64,000 nt of DNA, from positions 56,133,152 through 56,197,151 of the forward strand of contig NC_084763.1 of NCBI RefSeq assembly GCF_028858725.1, written 5' to 3'. Position numbers and translations under genes: made by a program. How positions within the stretch are numbered: the first letter of the stretch is position 1; each line of letters starts with the position of its first letter. Under the pieces are notes generated by a model, which worked only from the letters and a program-made list of their open reading frames with translations, was not told the origin of the DNA and did no database searches. Shown piece after piece: positions 35,801 through 46,174 of this stretch. This DNA is from Colius striatus. Lineage: Eukaryota > Chordata > Aves > Coliiformes > Coliidae.

Positions 35801-36239
35801 CCAAACAATTCTGTGCTTCTCTGACCCAACAGACACGAGTTGTTTGGGGTTTCTGTGTGAGGGTAGGTTTGGTTGGGGTTTTTTTTCCCCAATCCTTAGA
35901 TGTGCCTATCTCCTGCACCCTGCCACCAGCCCAAACCTCCCCAGTCCCCATACCCAAGCAGGCAACACCCTGCAGCCCTCACAGATCTAAAGCATGGCTC
36001 CACATGTCCTTCAGGCCCCATCCCCTGCCCCTGCCTGTGATTTGCTGCTTTGGCAGAGAGCAGAGGAGAGCTCGTGTCCCGGCTCCCCCGCTCCCTGCCC
36101 ATGCTGTGCTCTGCAGCTCCAACTATTCTTACACAAGCAGCAAGTTTTTCCCCTTTTGTTCCTGCTAAAATGCAGCCTATTTATTGTATTTTTGGGGGGG
36201 GTTGTTTTCCAGGCTGTTCCTCTCCTGCGTCAGGATTGT
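35801..36239. other. intergenic, unique
   Basis: CT-rich unique sequence; no feature was recognised. Confidence 0.6.
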
Positions 36240-36475
36240 TCTGAAGTCCCAGCCCATCCTCCCAAGTACTTGAAGTCCCTCCCGGCTTGGTATCACTTGC
36301 AGCTGTAAGAAGCACATCTTCTATTCATGCAAGTAATTATTACAAAAATATTTTGAGCAGTACCAGGCCTGGGACAGATCCCCAGGGATTCCCAGACTGT
36401 CTCTCTCTCTCTCTCTGTCTCTTCAGCTTCCCAGTGGATCATAAATAACTCCTCCAAGCGCTGTTCCTTCCTCGC
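36240..36475 (-). mobile_element. ancient CR1/L3-type LINE remnant, antisense
   Basis: GGCTTGGTATCACTTGCAGC, then AAAAATATTTTGAGCAGTAC, GGCCTGGGACAGATCCCCAG and CATAAATAACTCCTCCAAGC follow the order of an old amniote CR1/L3 reverse transcriptase region read in antisense. It is much more diverged than the avian CR1 copies around it and is interrupted by a CT repeat at about 36400-36420. The assignment is by remembered consensus pattern only. Confidence 0.55.
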
Positions 36476-38232
36476 AGCGCTGCTTTCCTCCGGCGCCGTG
36501 TCATCCGTCCCTGCCACCTCTCCTCCTCCAGCCATGCCAGCACAGCTGTGCTGGGGATGTGGGGATGAGAGCAGGGGCTGCCCTCTTCCTTTAATTGGAA
36601 CTCCAGCTTGTCTGTCTCGAGCTTCTGGGTGTTGGGTCTTACCCAAAAGCTTGGCTGGAGGTGCTCGGTGCTGGTTTCCCGTGGTCGCCCTCAGATCTAT
36701 AGAATAGATGAGACAGAAAGGATCTCACAGCCTTTCTAATCCCCTCTGTAACTTTCTCTTTGAATATCTGAGTGATGGTGCACACTCTCTGAGCCTCTCA
36801 CTCTAACACATCTTTTCCAGGCCTCCACTTCACCCCCATGACATTCACCCCCTGCCAGAGCAGCACCACCTAGAGCAGGGCACATAGGAACTCATCCAGC
36901 TGGGTTTGGGATGGGTTTGGAAGGAGACCCCACAGCCCATCTGCCAGTGCTCCCTCACCTCAACAGGGAAGAAGCTTTTCCTTGTGTTTCTTTTCACATT
37001 TCCCTTCAGCACTAACACAAGTCATGGAATCATTTCAGTTGGAGAAAAGTAATGGAATCATTTCAGTCTGATTTGAGATCAAATCAGACCATTTCTACGT
37101 GTTCTTCACCCTGGGAATTTTGATGTTTGGGGAATTACTTCCCATGCCTTAGGCAGGGGAGGAAAATAAAATCACTGTTTCTGTCTGTATAGGAGTGTTT
37201 ACTGAAGAAAAGGGTTTCCTGCCTTCCAATTTATACCCCTCCCATGACTGAAAGGCTCCCCATGGATTCCTGAGACCTGAAAGCTTGAGGAGAGCAAAAG
37301 GCCTTTGGAACTGTGGTGGTTCACACGTGTCTGCTTTCCAGCTCCACCAAGCACCAACATCTCCCCAGCAGCCTGCAAAATTACCCCCTTCCTAAGATTA
37401 TCTAAGGAAAACAACAAAGGTAAGGACCTGGTTTGTAATAAGAAAACAAGAAGAAGGCAGGAGCAGCGTGGTGGGACTGAAAGGTGGGACTTCATTTGGA
37501 TGCACTGCACCCCTGAACAGAAACTCCTGTTTGGGACATTTCCCCTGCTCCCTGGAAACTCTCCTGAATGTAAATCCTTCTCTGGCTATTTCCTGTAATT
37601 CTTGATAATTATTTCAATCAAGATCTCAATTTATAACTTCCTGACTAATGAAATGCTGCTTCTCCCTGCGTTATCCCTTGATCTGTAAAGATGCCTTTGA
37701 ACTGCAAACCCCGTGCTGGGAAGGAGCCCTGCAGCTCTCACACCTGGCTTGTCAATGAGCAAAAAGGAACGTGACTCCAGGGTGACACTGAATTCAAGCC
37801 TTAAGTTTGCACCACACAATGCAGCAACCACTTATTGTACCTCTTAGCTGTGGATTGGGTAAGGGTTGAAGCTTATTGCCGCTTCTTGGTGAAGTCTAGA
37901 GTTGGTAAGTACTAATCCAAGTGCATCTCACTGGATTTCGGAGGGTCTGCTCCACTAAACTGCCCCATTTTTCTCTAAGTTTATGTAGCTTCATAGTCTT
38001 CCAGCAGGCAAAATATCTTCAGTTTGTTCCTTTCTGCTCTGCCACCAGCAGCAGTCACTGCACTGAGGGTGCTGGCAGGGACCAGCTTACTGATTCCCTC
38101 TAATACCTGTTGGCAGACCTGTGAGCTTCTTCAGACATTCTTTGAATCCATTTATGGATTTGGCTCTTGTGGCAACCTGCTGACTAAATGAGAGCTTTAT
38201 TATTGGTTTTAAACTGTTCTGCTCCTTGTTTC
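36476..38232. other. intergenic, mostly unique
   Basis: Contains a degraded antisense CR1 piece at about 36820-36995. The remainder has no recognised gene or repeat. Confidence 0.6.
36820..36995 (-). mobile_element. CR1 LINE fragment, antisense, degraded
   Basis: GCCAGAGCAGCACCACCTAG, AGGGCACATAGGAACTCATC and CAGCTGGGTTTGG followed by GTGCTCCCTCACCTCAACAG are recognisable CR1 3' blocks in antisense order, with deletions between them. Confidence 0.7.
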
Positions 38233-38930
38233 ATAGACTTGCAGCATGGTGGGGGTTGAAGGGGACCTCTAGAGCTCATCCAGCCCAAGCCCCTGCTAAA
38301 GCAGGTTTTCCTCAATCAGGGGGCACAGGAACGTGTCCAGGTGGGTTTGGAAACCTGCTGAGAAGGAGCCTCCACACCCTCCCTGGGCAGCCTGGGCCAG
38401 GGCTCCTCCACCTCAGCACCAAAGGAGCTTCTCCTCCTGTGCCTGTGGAACTTCCCAGGTTCCAGCTTGTGCCTGTTACCCCTTGTCCTGTCACTGAGCA
38501 CTGCAGAAAAAAGACTGACCCCATCCTCTCTACACCTGCCCTTTGGGTATTTATGATGAGCTCCCCACTCAGCCTTCTCCAAGCTGAACAGCCCCAGGTC
38601 CCACAGCCTTTCCTCATAAGGAGGATGCTCCAGTCCCCTGATCATCTTGGTGGCCCTGCACTGGCCTCTCTCCAGCACTTCCCTGCCCCTCTTGAGCTGG
38701 GGAGCCCAGAACTGGACACAGGACTGCAGATGAGGCCTCAGCAGGGCAGAGCACAGGGGCAGCACAACCTCCCTTGACCTGCTGCCCACACTCTTCTTGA
38801 TGCCCTTGAGCATACCATTGGCCTTCTTGGCCATGAAGGCACATTGCTGGCTCGTCAACAGTTTGTTATCAACCAGCACTCCCAGGTCTCTCTCTGCAGA
38901 GCTGCTCTCCAGCAGGTCACCCCCCTTACC
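38233..38930 (-). mobile_element. CR1 LINE, 5'-truncated, antisense
   Basis: It begins at TTCATAGACTTGCAGCATGG and runs through the 3' region into ORF2. The complement of 38948-38316 stays open for 210 codons (including [20 protein letters not shown]), so this copy has few disabling changes in that part. It ends near GCAGGTCACCCCCCTTACCT. Confidence 0.93.
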
Positions 38931-39009
38931 TGAGTAATAGCTTTGCATGTACTGTATTCCTTGCCTTCATCATTTGCTGCACCTTGCTTATAACCCCCCA
39001 ACAGCCTTC

Positions 39010-39765
39010 CCTTCTCCAGGTCTTGAAAGGTCCTGAGCTTGTCATCTCACCTCATAAAGCAGCTGCCCCACCCCACTACTCATTTTAGTTGTTCTTGCCG
39101 CTTCTCCATCACACTCCTCTTGGAGATCAGGACTACACACAGTAGTCAAAACATGGATGCATCAGGCTTTTCTGCAGCAGCAAATTGATGCCTTGAGCGT
39201 TGGATGTGCTCAGGGAAGGCAGAGGAATAACAATTGCTTGGCTTTTTTTGGCTGTCACCTTGAACAAACCTTGGCTGCACGTTGAGCCAGCGATTTCAGA
39301 GAGCTGCTGGTGGCAATCCAAGAGCTCAGCTCTGGCTCTCTGCTCCACCCTCGGCCTCACACATGTGTGGTTGAGACCTTTCTTCCTCCAGATGCTTTAC
39401 TTTCTGCATTCCTATACCAAAGCTCATTTGGAACTTTCTTCTCTGCTTTTTCTCCTTTCAGGAGCCTTCTGGAGTTGCTTGCAGTGGATGTGGCACTTGA
39501 TGGCCTTGCAAGAGCTCACCTGCAGGTGTGGAGAGGTAGGTCTGCTCTTACTCCTCTGGAATGCTGATGAGGATGTTGAAAAAAAGCTCAGACTCTGATG
39601 AACCCAAGGACTCTTTTCCATCCTCAAACATGACCATTAAGGCCCTACCTTTTGCCTCTTACCTTTCAACCAGCTTTCAAGCAAGAGAAGGACCTTTCCT
39701 CCAGCCCTGTGACACAACTTAGGTTCTTTAATCATCTTGTTTAGGGCTTTAAAAACAACAGCAGC
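39010..39765 (-). mobile_element. ancient CR1/L3-type LINE remnant, antisense
   Basis: The order of blocks follows an old amniote CR1 read in antisense: AAGCAGCTGCCCCACCCCAC; CTTGGAGATCAGGACTACAC; AACATGGATGCATCAGGCTT; TGATGAGGATGTTGAAAAAA; CATTAAGGCCCTACCTTTTG; TTCAACCAGCTTTCAAGC; and GACACAACTTAGGTTCTTTA. It is far more diverged than the nearby young CR1 (38233-38930). Identification rests on remembered consensus, without alignment. Confidence 0.6.
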
Positions 39766-40664
39766 TTATAAAACCCTGTGGCTTTCCCACCTAGAACATA
39801 GACCCCACATGCTTTCTCATGCTTTATTCAATTTACTTTTGCCCAGTGCCCTGAACATGACAGGAGCTCAATGGTTCATGCAGGAAAGCAGTAGCCAGTG
39901 ATGGCTGGAGAAAGGCCTGGTGGGAGAACACAGATATTTCTTTCCCCCAAAATGCTGGAACTGCCAAGTCAAGTTGTTTAACAGAGATTGTTTCTCCAAC
40001 ACAACAGCAGTGAGGACAACTTGGCTTGGCTTGCTTGGCTTGGCTTGGCTTGCTTGATGCACACAGTGCTGAGGCCTCATTCTTAAAACCTACACAAAAC
40101 AAGTCCCTTTTTCCCCCAAAACGAAGAGCTGGCAGAGCTCTGTTCTGCTGTAACTCATCCCAGGGACAGGCAGGACCAGCTCAAAAGGCAGGGTAATGTC
40201 ACCACACTTTCCTCCCTCACAAAGCATTTTTGGGTGACCCATCTGGAAAAGGTACCTCCAGGCACCAGTTCTGGTGCTGGGTTTTTGCAGCACCAGCTCT
40301 TAACGAGTCCCACTGCTGAGGAGCTGGTGTCTGCCAACACCCACATCACACAAGGGATGCAAAGACACTAAAGCCAGGCTGAGACAGAGGCACCTCACAG
40401 CCTCACCTCGCTCTGGGCTTTGCTACCCAAGAGGTGTTTCTTGATGTTCAGTGGCAGAGCAGATGTTTGGGCTGTGAAGGATTTGATTATGGCTCCTCTT
40501 TGCTCCACATCCTTGGATTGAGCACTGAGAGAGGAAGGAGGGAATAAAAAGGTGAGAAACCCCCTGCTTCGAGCAAGACATTGAACCAGAGGAGCTCTGG
40601 AGACCCCCTTCCAACATGAGTCCTTAATCCTGTGATTTCTAGGGGTAAAAACAAGATAAACCAA
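39766..40664. other. intergenic, unique
   Basis: Holds a short GGCTT/GCTTG pentamer-like repeat at 40019-40057 and no recognised gene. Confidence 0.6.
40019..40057. repeat. CTTGG-type simple repeat
   Basis: About seven imperfect units of TTGGC/TTGC in tandem (CTTGGCTTGGCTTGCTTGGC and onward). Confidence 0.8.
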
Positions 40665-40922
40665 GGTGATGGAGTGGAGCATCTCCCTTGTGATGAAAGG
40701 CTGAGGGAGCTGGGGCTCTGTAGCTTGGAGGAGCCTGAGGGGTGAGCTCATTCATGTTGACAAATCCATCAAGGGTGGGTGTGAGGAGGCTGGAGCCAGG
40801 CTGTGCTCAGTGATGGCCAATGACAGGACAAGGGGCAACGGGCACAAGCTGGAACAGAAGAGGTTCCAAAGCAACACAAGGAAGAATTTCTTCCCTGTTG
40901 AGGTGAGGGAGCCCTGGCAGGC
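40665..40922 (+). mobile_element. CR1 LINE internal/3' fragment, sense
   Basis: From GGTGATGGAGTGGAGCATCT to GAGGGAGCCCTGGCAGG it closely follows the CR1 at 24680-24940. The 3' terminal part is missing, so this copy is truncated at both ends. Confidence 0.85.
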
Positions 40923-41822
40923 ACAGAAAATACAAATTCAGGAGCTTCAGTGGACTTTCTGGTGGGTCAGGGTCTTCTCTGAGATGTGGGTTGCCCCTCC
41001 TCCCTTCTGCCCATCAGACTAAAAGCTATTTCCAGTGGAGCTGTGACATTAAAAAACCAGACTGAAAACGCAGAAGTGGAGTCAGCAGAAAGCAGCAGCA
41101 TTTCAGTCATCCTCTGTGCTCACCCTGTGGGTGTTCTCCTTGCAGACACCAAGCAGGAGATGTTTGCCCTCTGTAGGGCAGCTCCCACACCACAGCCTGG
41201 GACCCCCAGGCTCTCCAAAAGCTGAGAGGGTTTTGGGAAGGGACCTGCCCTGTTGCTGCTTGGTTTGGACCTTGCAGCCCTCATGTGAATGTCGCTTTGG
41301 CTCCTTGTCTTGTGCCTTTTGTTTTGTCTCTCTCCTCCTCCTTCTCCTCTCTGGAGGATGGGGGGAGAGAGGCCAGAGAGCCTCCAGGAATGTTCTTGCT
41401 CACCCTATTTTTTTCTTCCTCTCTCTCTTGGCCTGATGTGATCCCTTCTTTTCCATGATCCACATGCCTGCTCAGACAATCAGCTGCTGAGTGAAAACCA
41501 GTTGCCAAGCCCATGATACATCCCTAAAGGCTCGACCGTGTCCCCAGCCTCCGTCCTGTGTCACATGGGCGAGGCTGTGGCAATCTGGAGGGCTCTTCCA
41601 CCTCCTGCTTTACCCAAGCTTGTGCTTGGGGCTCAGTGCTGGCTCAGGAAGGGTGGGCACCATGGGAGTGCAACTCACCATCTCCTGGAACATCTATCTG
41701 TGGGACTTCCAGCCCACAGAGACACTCAGCAGAGTGTGGTTGTTGCACTTGGATCCAGCCCAAGCAGGCAGAGCCAGCCAGAGGACATGGATCAACCTCC
41801 AGAGACCTCCCTTCTTGGTTCT
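40923..41822. other. intergenic, unique
   Basis: No recognised gene or repeat beyond short CT-rich tracts. Confidence 0.6.
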
Positions 41823-41945
41823 TCAGAGAATCATGCAATCATTTAGGCTGGAAAAGATCCTTAAGATCACCAGTAACCCAACACTACCAGGTCCACCATG
41901 AAACCATGTCCCTAAATGCAATGTCTACATGTCTTAAATACCACC
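41823..41945 (-). mobile_element. CR1 LINE 3' end, antisense, second subfamily
   Basis: AGAGAATCATGCAATCATTT then GGCTGGAAAAGATCCTTAAG and CCATGTCCCTAAATGCAATG is the complement of a diverged CR1 3' end. Confidence 0.8.
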
Positions 41946-43087
41946 AGGCTCTTGTGTGGGTCCTCACAAGCTCAAAGCTGTCTGAGCTGTCACAGGGTGT
42001 CTCCTTGCTCTTTGTCTCTTGCCCTTGCTCATGTTTCTTTTGGAGTAGACAGAAGGAAACTTAAATATCAGGGATCCCAAGGAAATAGGAAGCTCTCCTG
42101 GTTTCCCTTAATGTTTCCCAGTCCCTGTATTGTTGTGGCTGGGCCTTTGTTCTAAGACTCCTCGTGACCTCGTGGAGTCCCTGGGGTGCTGTCTCAAGGG
42201 CAGGAAGGGGGAAAGCTACAGGAGACATCCCTTTTGTGGACACCACACTGCTGGAAAGAAGCAAGAAGGAGACCTGACACTTCTCCCATGTCACCTCCAT
42301 CTGCTCCCTCCTTTACCAGTTCCTCCAGTGCTTCCCTCTCACTGCAGAGCCTGTTCCCTAACAGCGACTGGACTGAACCCTGGGCTTGCAGATCCCTCTG
42401 TGGTGAGCTGGACCCAACATCTCTTTCCTTGGTCTTTCTCCCCAGTGTCTCTGTAAGGTACAGCCCTCTCCCAGGAAGTTGCCAGACCTTCCAGACCTTT
42501 GCATTAAGACACCAAGAGCTTGGAGTTGCCCCCTCTCAGAAATCCCAAGGGTTGAAGAACAAAATCTCCCACAAGAGACCAGTTGTCCGTGTGCCCCAGT
42601 AACCTCAACCTGTGCACCTCACATCTCACCCTGCCTGGTGGCATGAGGAGCAGAAGAAGAGGTGGGCTAAGTGGCATAGGACAGCCCCTGCACTGCATTG
42701 GACACACACAAGACCAACTTGCCTGTCCTACACCAAACCAGGTTGGGTGGGATGCCACCAAACTGGGTAGGGTGGGATTTGCTGGGAGCTTGAAGTTGCT
42801 TCAGCAAATTCCACGTGAGCCCACGGGCAGTTGTGGCCAACAAAGCCACATGTGTTTCATCTCTCAGGGAGGTTGCTGTAGTCACCTTCATCAAATGAAG
42901 TGTTTCACCCAAATGTGTCATTGGTTGTGCCACTCCCAGGACACTTCCCCTTCTGTTGGTGGCAATGGCTGCTGCAGGAAGAGCTTCTCCCACACCAGGA
43001 AAGAAAGACCAGGTCACCATGTGAGGATGGTCCAGCATTCCCCCAAAGGCCAGGACCTCATGGTGAGCCCACCAGAGTGGCAATGAA
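41946..43087. other. intergenic, unique
   Basis: GC-richer than the upstream spacer. Open frames up to 168 codons occur on both strands but none has recognisable domains. Confidence 0.6.
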
Positions 43088-43560
43088 CCATAGAATCGTT
43101 TGGTTGGACAGGACCTTTAAGCTCATTGAGTCCCAGCCCTCCCCTCACCCTGCCCAGCCCAGCACTGCCCCACGGCCCTCAGCACCTCAGCCCCACGGCT
43201 TTGGGATCCCTCCAGGGCTGGGCACTGCCCCAGCTCCCTGGGCAGCCTGGCACAGGGGCTCACACCCCTCTCAGGGAAACAGTTCTGCCTCAGCTCCAGC
43301 CTCAACCTCCCCTGGGGCAGCTTGAGGCTGTTTCCTCTCGTCCTGTTAGTTCTTACTAGAGAGAATGAGACTGATCCTCAGCTCCCTGCAGCCTCCTGCC
43401 AGGGAGTGCCAGAGAGTGCTCCTGTTGCCTCTCAGCTTCCTCTTCTCCAGGCTGAACACCCCCATTCCCTCAGCCCCTCCCCAGCACCCTTGTGCTCCAG
43501 CCCCTTCCCCAGCTCCAGTGCCCAGCTCTGGACCCTCAATATCCTTGTAGTGAGGGCTTT
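43088..43560 (-). mobile_element. CR1 LINE 3' fragment, antisense, second subfamily
   Basis: CATAGAATCGTTTGGTTGGA, CAGCCCAGCACTGCCCCACG and CTCCCTGGGCAGCCTGGCAC mark the second CR1 3' type. Highly similar blocks recur at 58060-58740 and 61416-61905, and in sense at 50165-50515. Confidence 0.92.
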
Positions 43561-44704
43561 GACCATCCCAACCTGTCCCTGCTTCCCCACGTGCTGCACA
43601 ATTCCATGGGCTACAAGCTCTGGTGCTCCCCGGTCCCCTCTGCCACCTCCATGAAGGTGTTGTAGGGATTTTGACTCCAGAGCAGAGCTTCACTCCCCAT
43701 CTCCCACCTCTGGCCTCATCTCCCCTTCACCCCAGCACAGGCTGTGTGTCTGTGGGGTGTTTTCCAGCAGCTTATGTAGCTTTTGGAGAAGTTTCCAGGG
43801 TAGAAGCCACGCTGGACGGGCCAAACCCTCATCACTAAAAGCTTTCTGATAGGGGTGAGCTGCTGCTGGTGGCGGCCAGGATGGGGTGGGGTGAGGGTTT
43901 TTTCCTCCCTTATGGAGCAGAGCAGGGCTGGGAGCATGAAAAAGGCATGAAATAAAGAATGTATGAAGCAGAGGCAGCCCAGGGAGGACGTGGCCACGGC
44001 GACATTATGCAAAGGGCCAGACACATCTGGAAGAAGTTACTGCACACAGCAACCAGAGCAGAGTCTAAACAAGTGCAAGACATGAGAGCACGTTGTGTCT
44101 GCAAAAGGCAGAGGGGAGGGAAGGGAAAGGGGCTGGGAAGGTGGGATGAAGATGGAGCAGCCCCTGGGACACCTCCAGCCCTGCTGTCACGTGGCTGATG
44201 CCCATTGTCTTCCTCCCTCTGTTTTTAGGGTGGTAGAAGGGAATCCCTTTGGCACTTTGGATGGTGTCTGCATGAGTGGAGGGGCTCTCAGAGGTGGTCA
44301 CATCCCTCAGCTGGGCACCTCGTGGGTCTTCTCCTGCCCTGGTGGAGCCTGTCCCAGTGTCAGAGGTGCGGGAGCACCCCGGGACCCTGCACAGAGCCTC
44401 CCCACATCTCCAGTTTTGCCCTCTCAGCCCCCCAGCATGAGGGTTTTGGGGTGACCCCAGCTCCTGATGGGAGGCTGGGAGGTGTTGGGATGCTGGAAGC
44501 TCAGCAGCAGGAAGCAGAGCTGGGGACAAAGCCTTGCTTTACAGTTTTCTTGGAGGGGTTGAAGGTTGGCTGTGTCCCACATGTCCCATGCTGGGGTTTG
44601 GGGGTGGGATGTGTGTGTGTGTGTTGGGCAGCACAGCCACCCACCAGCACCCCCATCCTAAAACCAAACCCTGCATCCTCCCAACTCCCTTTGCCCTTGG
44701 GGGA
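43561..44704. other. intergenic upstream of ZBTB47
   Basis: Unique GC-rich sequence with a GT run at about 44610-44627. No exon was recognised. Confidence 0.6.
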
Positions 44705-44845
44705 TCAGAGAGTCACAGAATGGTGGGGGTTGGAAGGGACCTTTAGAGATCATCCAGACCAAACCCCCTGCTAAAGCAGCTCCCACCTAGATCAGGTGGG
44801 TCTTGAAGACCTCCAGAGGAGCCTCCACATCCTCCCTCACCTATC
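44705..44845 (-). mobile_element. CR1 LINE 3' end, antisense
   Basis: GAGAGTCACAGAATGGTGGG and GACCTTTAGAGATCATCCAG are the first-subfamily CR1 3' end, with a small internal deletion. Confidence 0.9.
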
Positions 44846-45115
44846 ATCTTTCTCCAGGCGTTACCCCAAACCCTTCAGTGGGGGGGTGTGTGGTGAGGTC
44901 TCCACGTGCCTCAGTTTCCCCGCACACACGGGCAGGGCACAGAGGATGCTCCCGCGGGGATGTGGGGCCGGTGGGTGAGAGGATGGCGAGGGGTGTGAGA
45001 GCAGCAGGTGGGAGGCGTCTCGCGTGGGGAGGGTGAAGGCTGTGGGGGGAGAGGCGAGGAGGGGATCCTGTCCCTTTAAAGGGGGCAGCCGCGGCCCCAT
45101 CGTGATGCGGCGGCT

Positions 45116-45123
45116 CCAATCAG
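45116..45123 (+). promoter_or_regulatory. CCAAT box (NF-Y type)
   Basis: CCAATCAG sits in GC-rich flanks (GCGGCGGCTCCAATCAGCGG) about 490 bp before the ZBTB47 start codon. It is an exact match to the NF-Y core and is plausible as a proximal promoter element. Confidence 0.55.
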
Positions 45124-45179
45124 CGGCCCTGGGGCTGTCGGCAGCTCCGCATTCCTCCGTCTGCCGAACACGGGCGAAC

Positions 45180-45203
45180 ATGGCGATGGGCAGGATGAGG
45201 TGA
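45180..45203 (+). other. upstream ORF 1 (7 codons)
   Basis: ATG GCG ATG GGC AGG ATG AGG TGA, with ACATGG context. It lies in the ZBTB47 5' leader only if transcription starts before it. Confidence 0.35.
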
Positions 45204-45480
45204 AGAGGAGGAGAGCAAAACACACACACACACACGGAGGGGGGGAAAGAAGGAAAAGAAAGAAGGGAAAAAAAAAAACAAGAGAGGAAAAAAGCGAGGA
45301 GAAACAAAAACAAAGGAGAAAAAGAAGGAAAAATAAAGGCAAAGAGGGCCGGGGGATGCAAGCAGAGCTGGCAGCGGCACCGCAGTAATTCCCGTCCCTG
45401 CCCCCTCTCTCCCCGCAGCTCCAAAAAAATTAAAAGCAAAAAAAAAAAGAGAGAGAAAGAAGGAAAAAAACCCAAAACCC
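45195..45480 (+). repeat. purine-rich tract, with an internal CT-rich interruption
   Basis: A long A/G-rich strand with an ACACAC run (about 45218-45237) and poly-A runs. Around 45390-45418 it switches to a pyrimidine run ending CCCCGCAG, which resembles a 3' splice site. Confidence 0.7.
45356..45388 (+). other. upstream ORF 2 (10 codons)
   Basis: ATG then QAELAAAPQ and TAA, in the presumed ZBTB47 5' leader. Confidence 0.35.
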
Positions 45481-45533
45481 CAAAGCAGCACCCGACCCAG
45501 CAAACCACCCAACCCGACATCTCTGGCTTTTTC

Positions 45534-45606
45534 ATGGAGAGCAAAAACCCCAGGCAAGCGGAGGAGGACCGGGACTCCTGGGCGCGGAGACCTTTGCATC
45601 AAAATG
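45534..45606 (+). other. upstream ORF 3, overlaps the ZBTB47 start and crosses the splice junction
   Basis: ATG at 45534 (context TTCATGG, G at +4 but T at -3) opens MESKNPRQAEEDRDSWARRP then LHQN. After splicing to 56556 it continues ADSRKND and stops at TGA 56576-56578, for 31 residues in all. It is out of frame with ZBTB47 and spans that gene's start codon at 45604, so it could lower ZBTB47 translation unless it is bypassed by leaky scanning. Confidence 0.5.
45604..45606 (+). CDS. ZBTB47: ZBTB47 start codon, sole coding triplet of exon 1
   Basis: ATG is followed directly by a donor (gtaggg at 45607). Joined to the acceptor at 56555 it gives [20 protein letters not shown], matching the start I recall for human ZBTB47 (M-LLVEKTTDS...). 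A lies at -3, a favourable start context. This explains why the exon at 56556 is open to its first base but has no ATG before residue 29. The exon's 5' boundary is not known; a pyrimidine tract and CAG at 45418 could instead be an acceptor, giving an exon 45419-45606. Confidence 0.7.
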
Positions 45607-46038
45607 GTAGGGATTGCATCCCCCCTTCGCTTTTATCCACCCCCCACGTCCTCGCTTCGCCTTCCCGGGGCTTTGCTGACTTTGCAAAGGCCTCCGAAAC
45701 TTGCCCAAATCCTCGCGTTGGCGGTGGAGAGGGATGGGGGATGGGATGGGGGGGGTTTGCATGGGGGAGCATGCGGCATCCTCGCCTGGGGAGGGGGCTG
45801 CAGGGAGCGGGGTACCCACAGCGCAGCCCAGCCGTGCAGTGGGACGCTGTTCCCACCGCAAACCTGTTTTGGGGGGGGGGAAGGAGGTCCTCTTGTGCGG
45901 GGTGGTGGGGGAAAGGTGTTGTGTTTGGTGAAAACGGCATTTAAAATGCTCCCCCCCCGCACGGAGCCTTTTTGCAGGGGGTGAGGGGCCGAGGGGGCGG
46001 CTGGGCTCGTCCTCGCCGCCGGGGTGATGTTTGGGGGG

Positions 46039-46174
46039 GTGATGGAGGCGGTTTTGGGGTGCGGGGAGGGGGGGTTGGAGTGTGGTGATGGAGGCGGTTT
46101 TGGGGTGCGGGGAGGGGGGGTTGGAGTGTGGTGATGGAGGCGGTTTTGGGGTGCGGGGAGGGGGGTTGGAGTGT
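46039..46174 (+). repeat. 46-bp G-rich tandem repeat, 3 copies
   Basis: Units start at 46039, 46085 and 46131, each GTGATGGAGGCGGTTTTGGG followed by GTGCGGGGAGGGGGGGTTGG and AGTGTG. The third copy has one G fewer. Runs of three or more G could form G-quadruplexes on the plus strand. Confidence 0.95.

Noticed and set aside
38316..38948. 210-codon minus-strand frame
   Set aside because: It is the ORF2 end plus 3' region of a CR1 copy, open by chance through low divergence.
40019..40057. Regular CTTGG units as a CRISPR-like array
   Set aside because: Units are 4-5 bp with no spacers; it is a simple repeat in a vertebrate genome.
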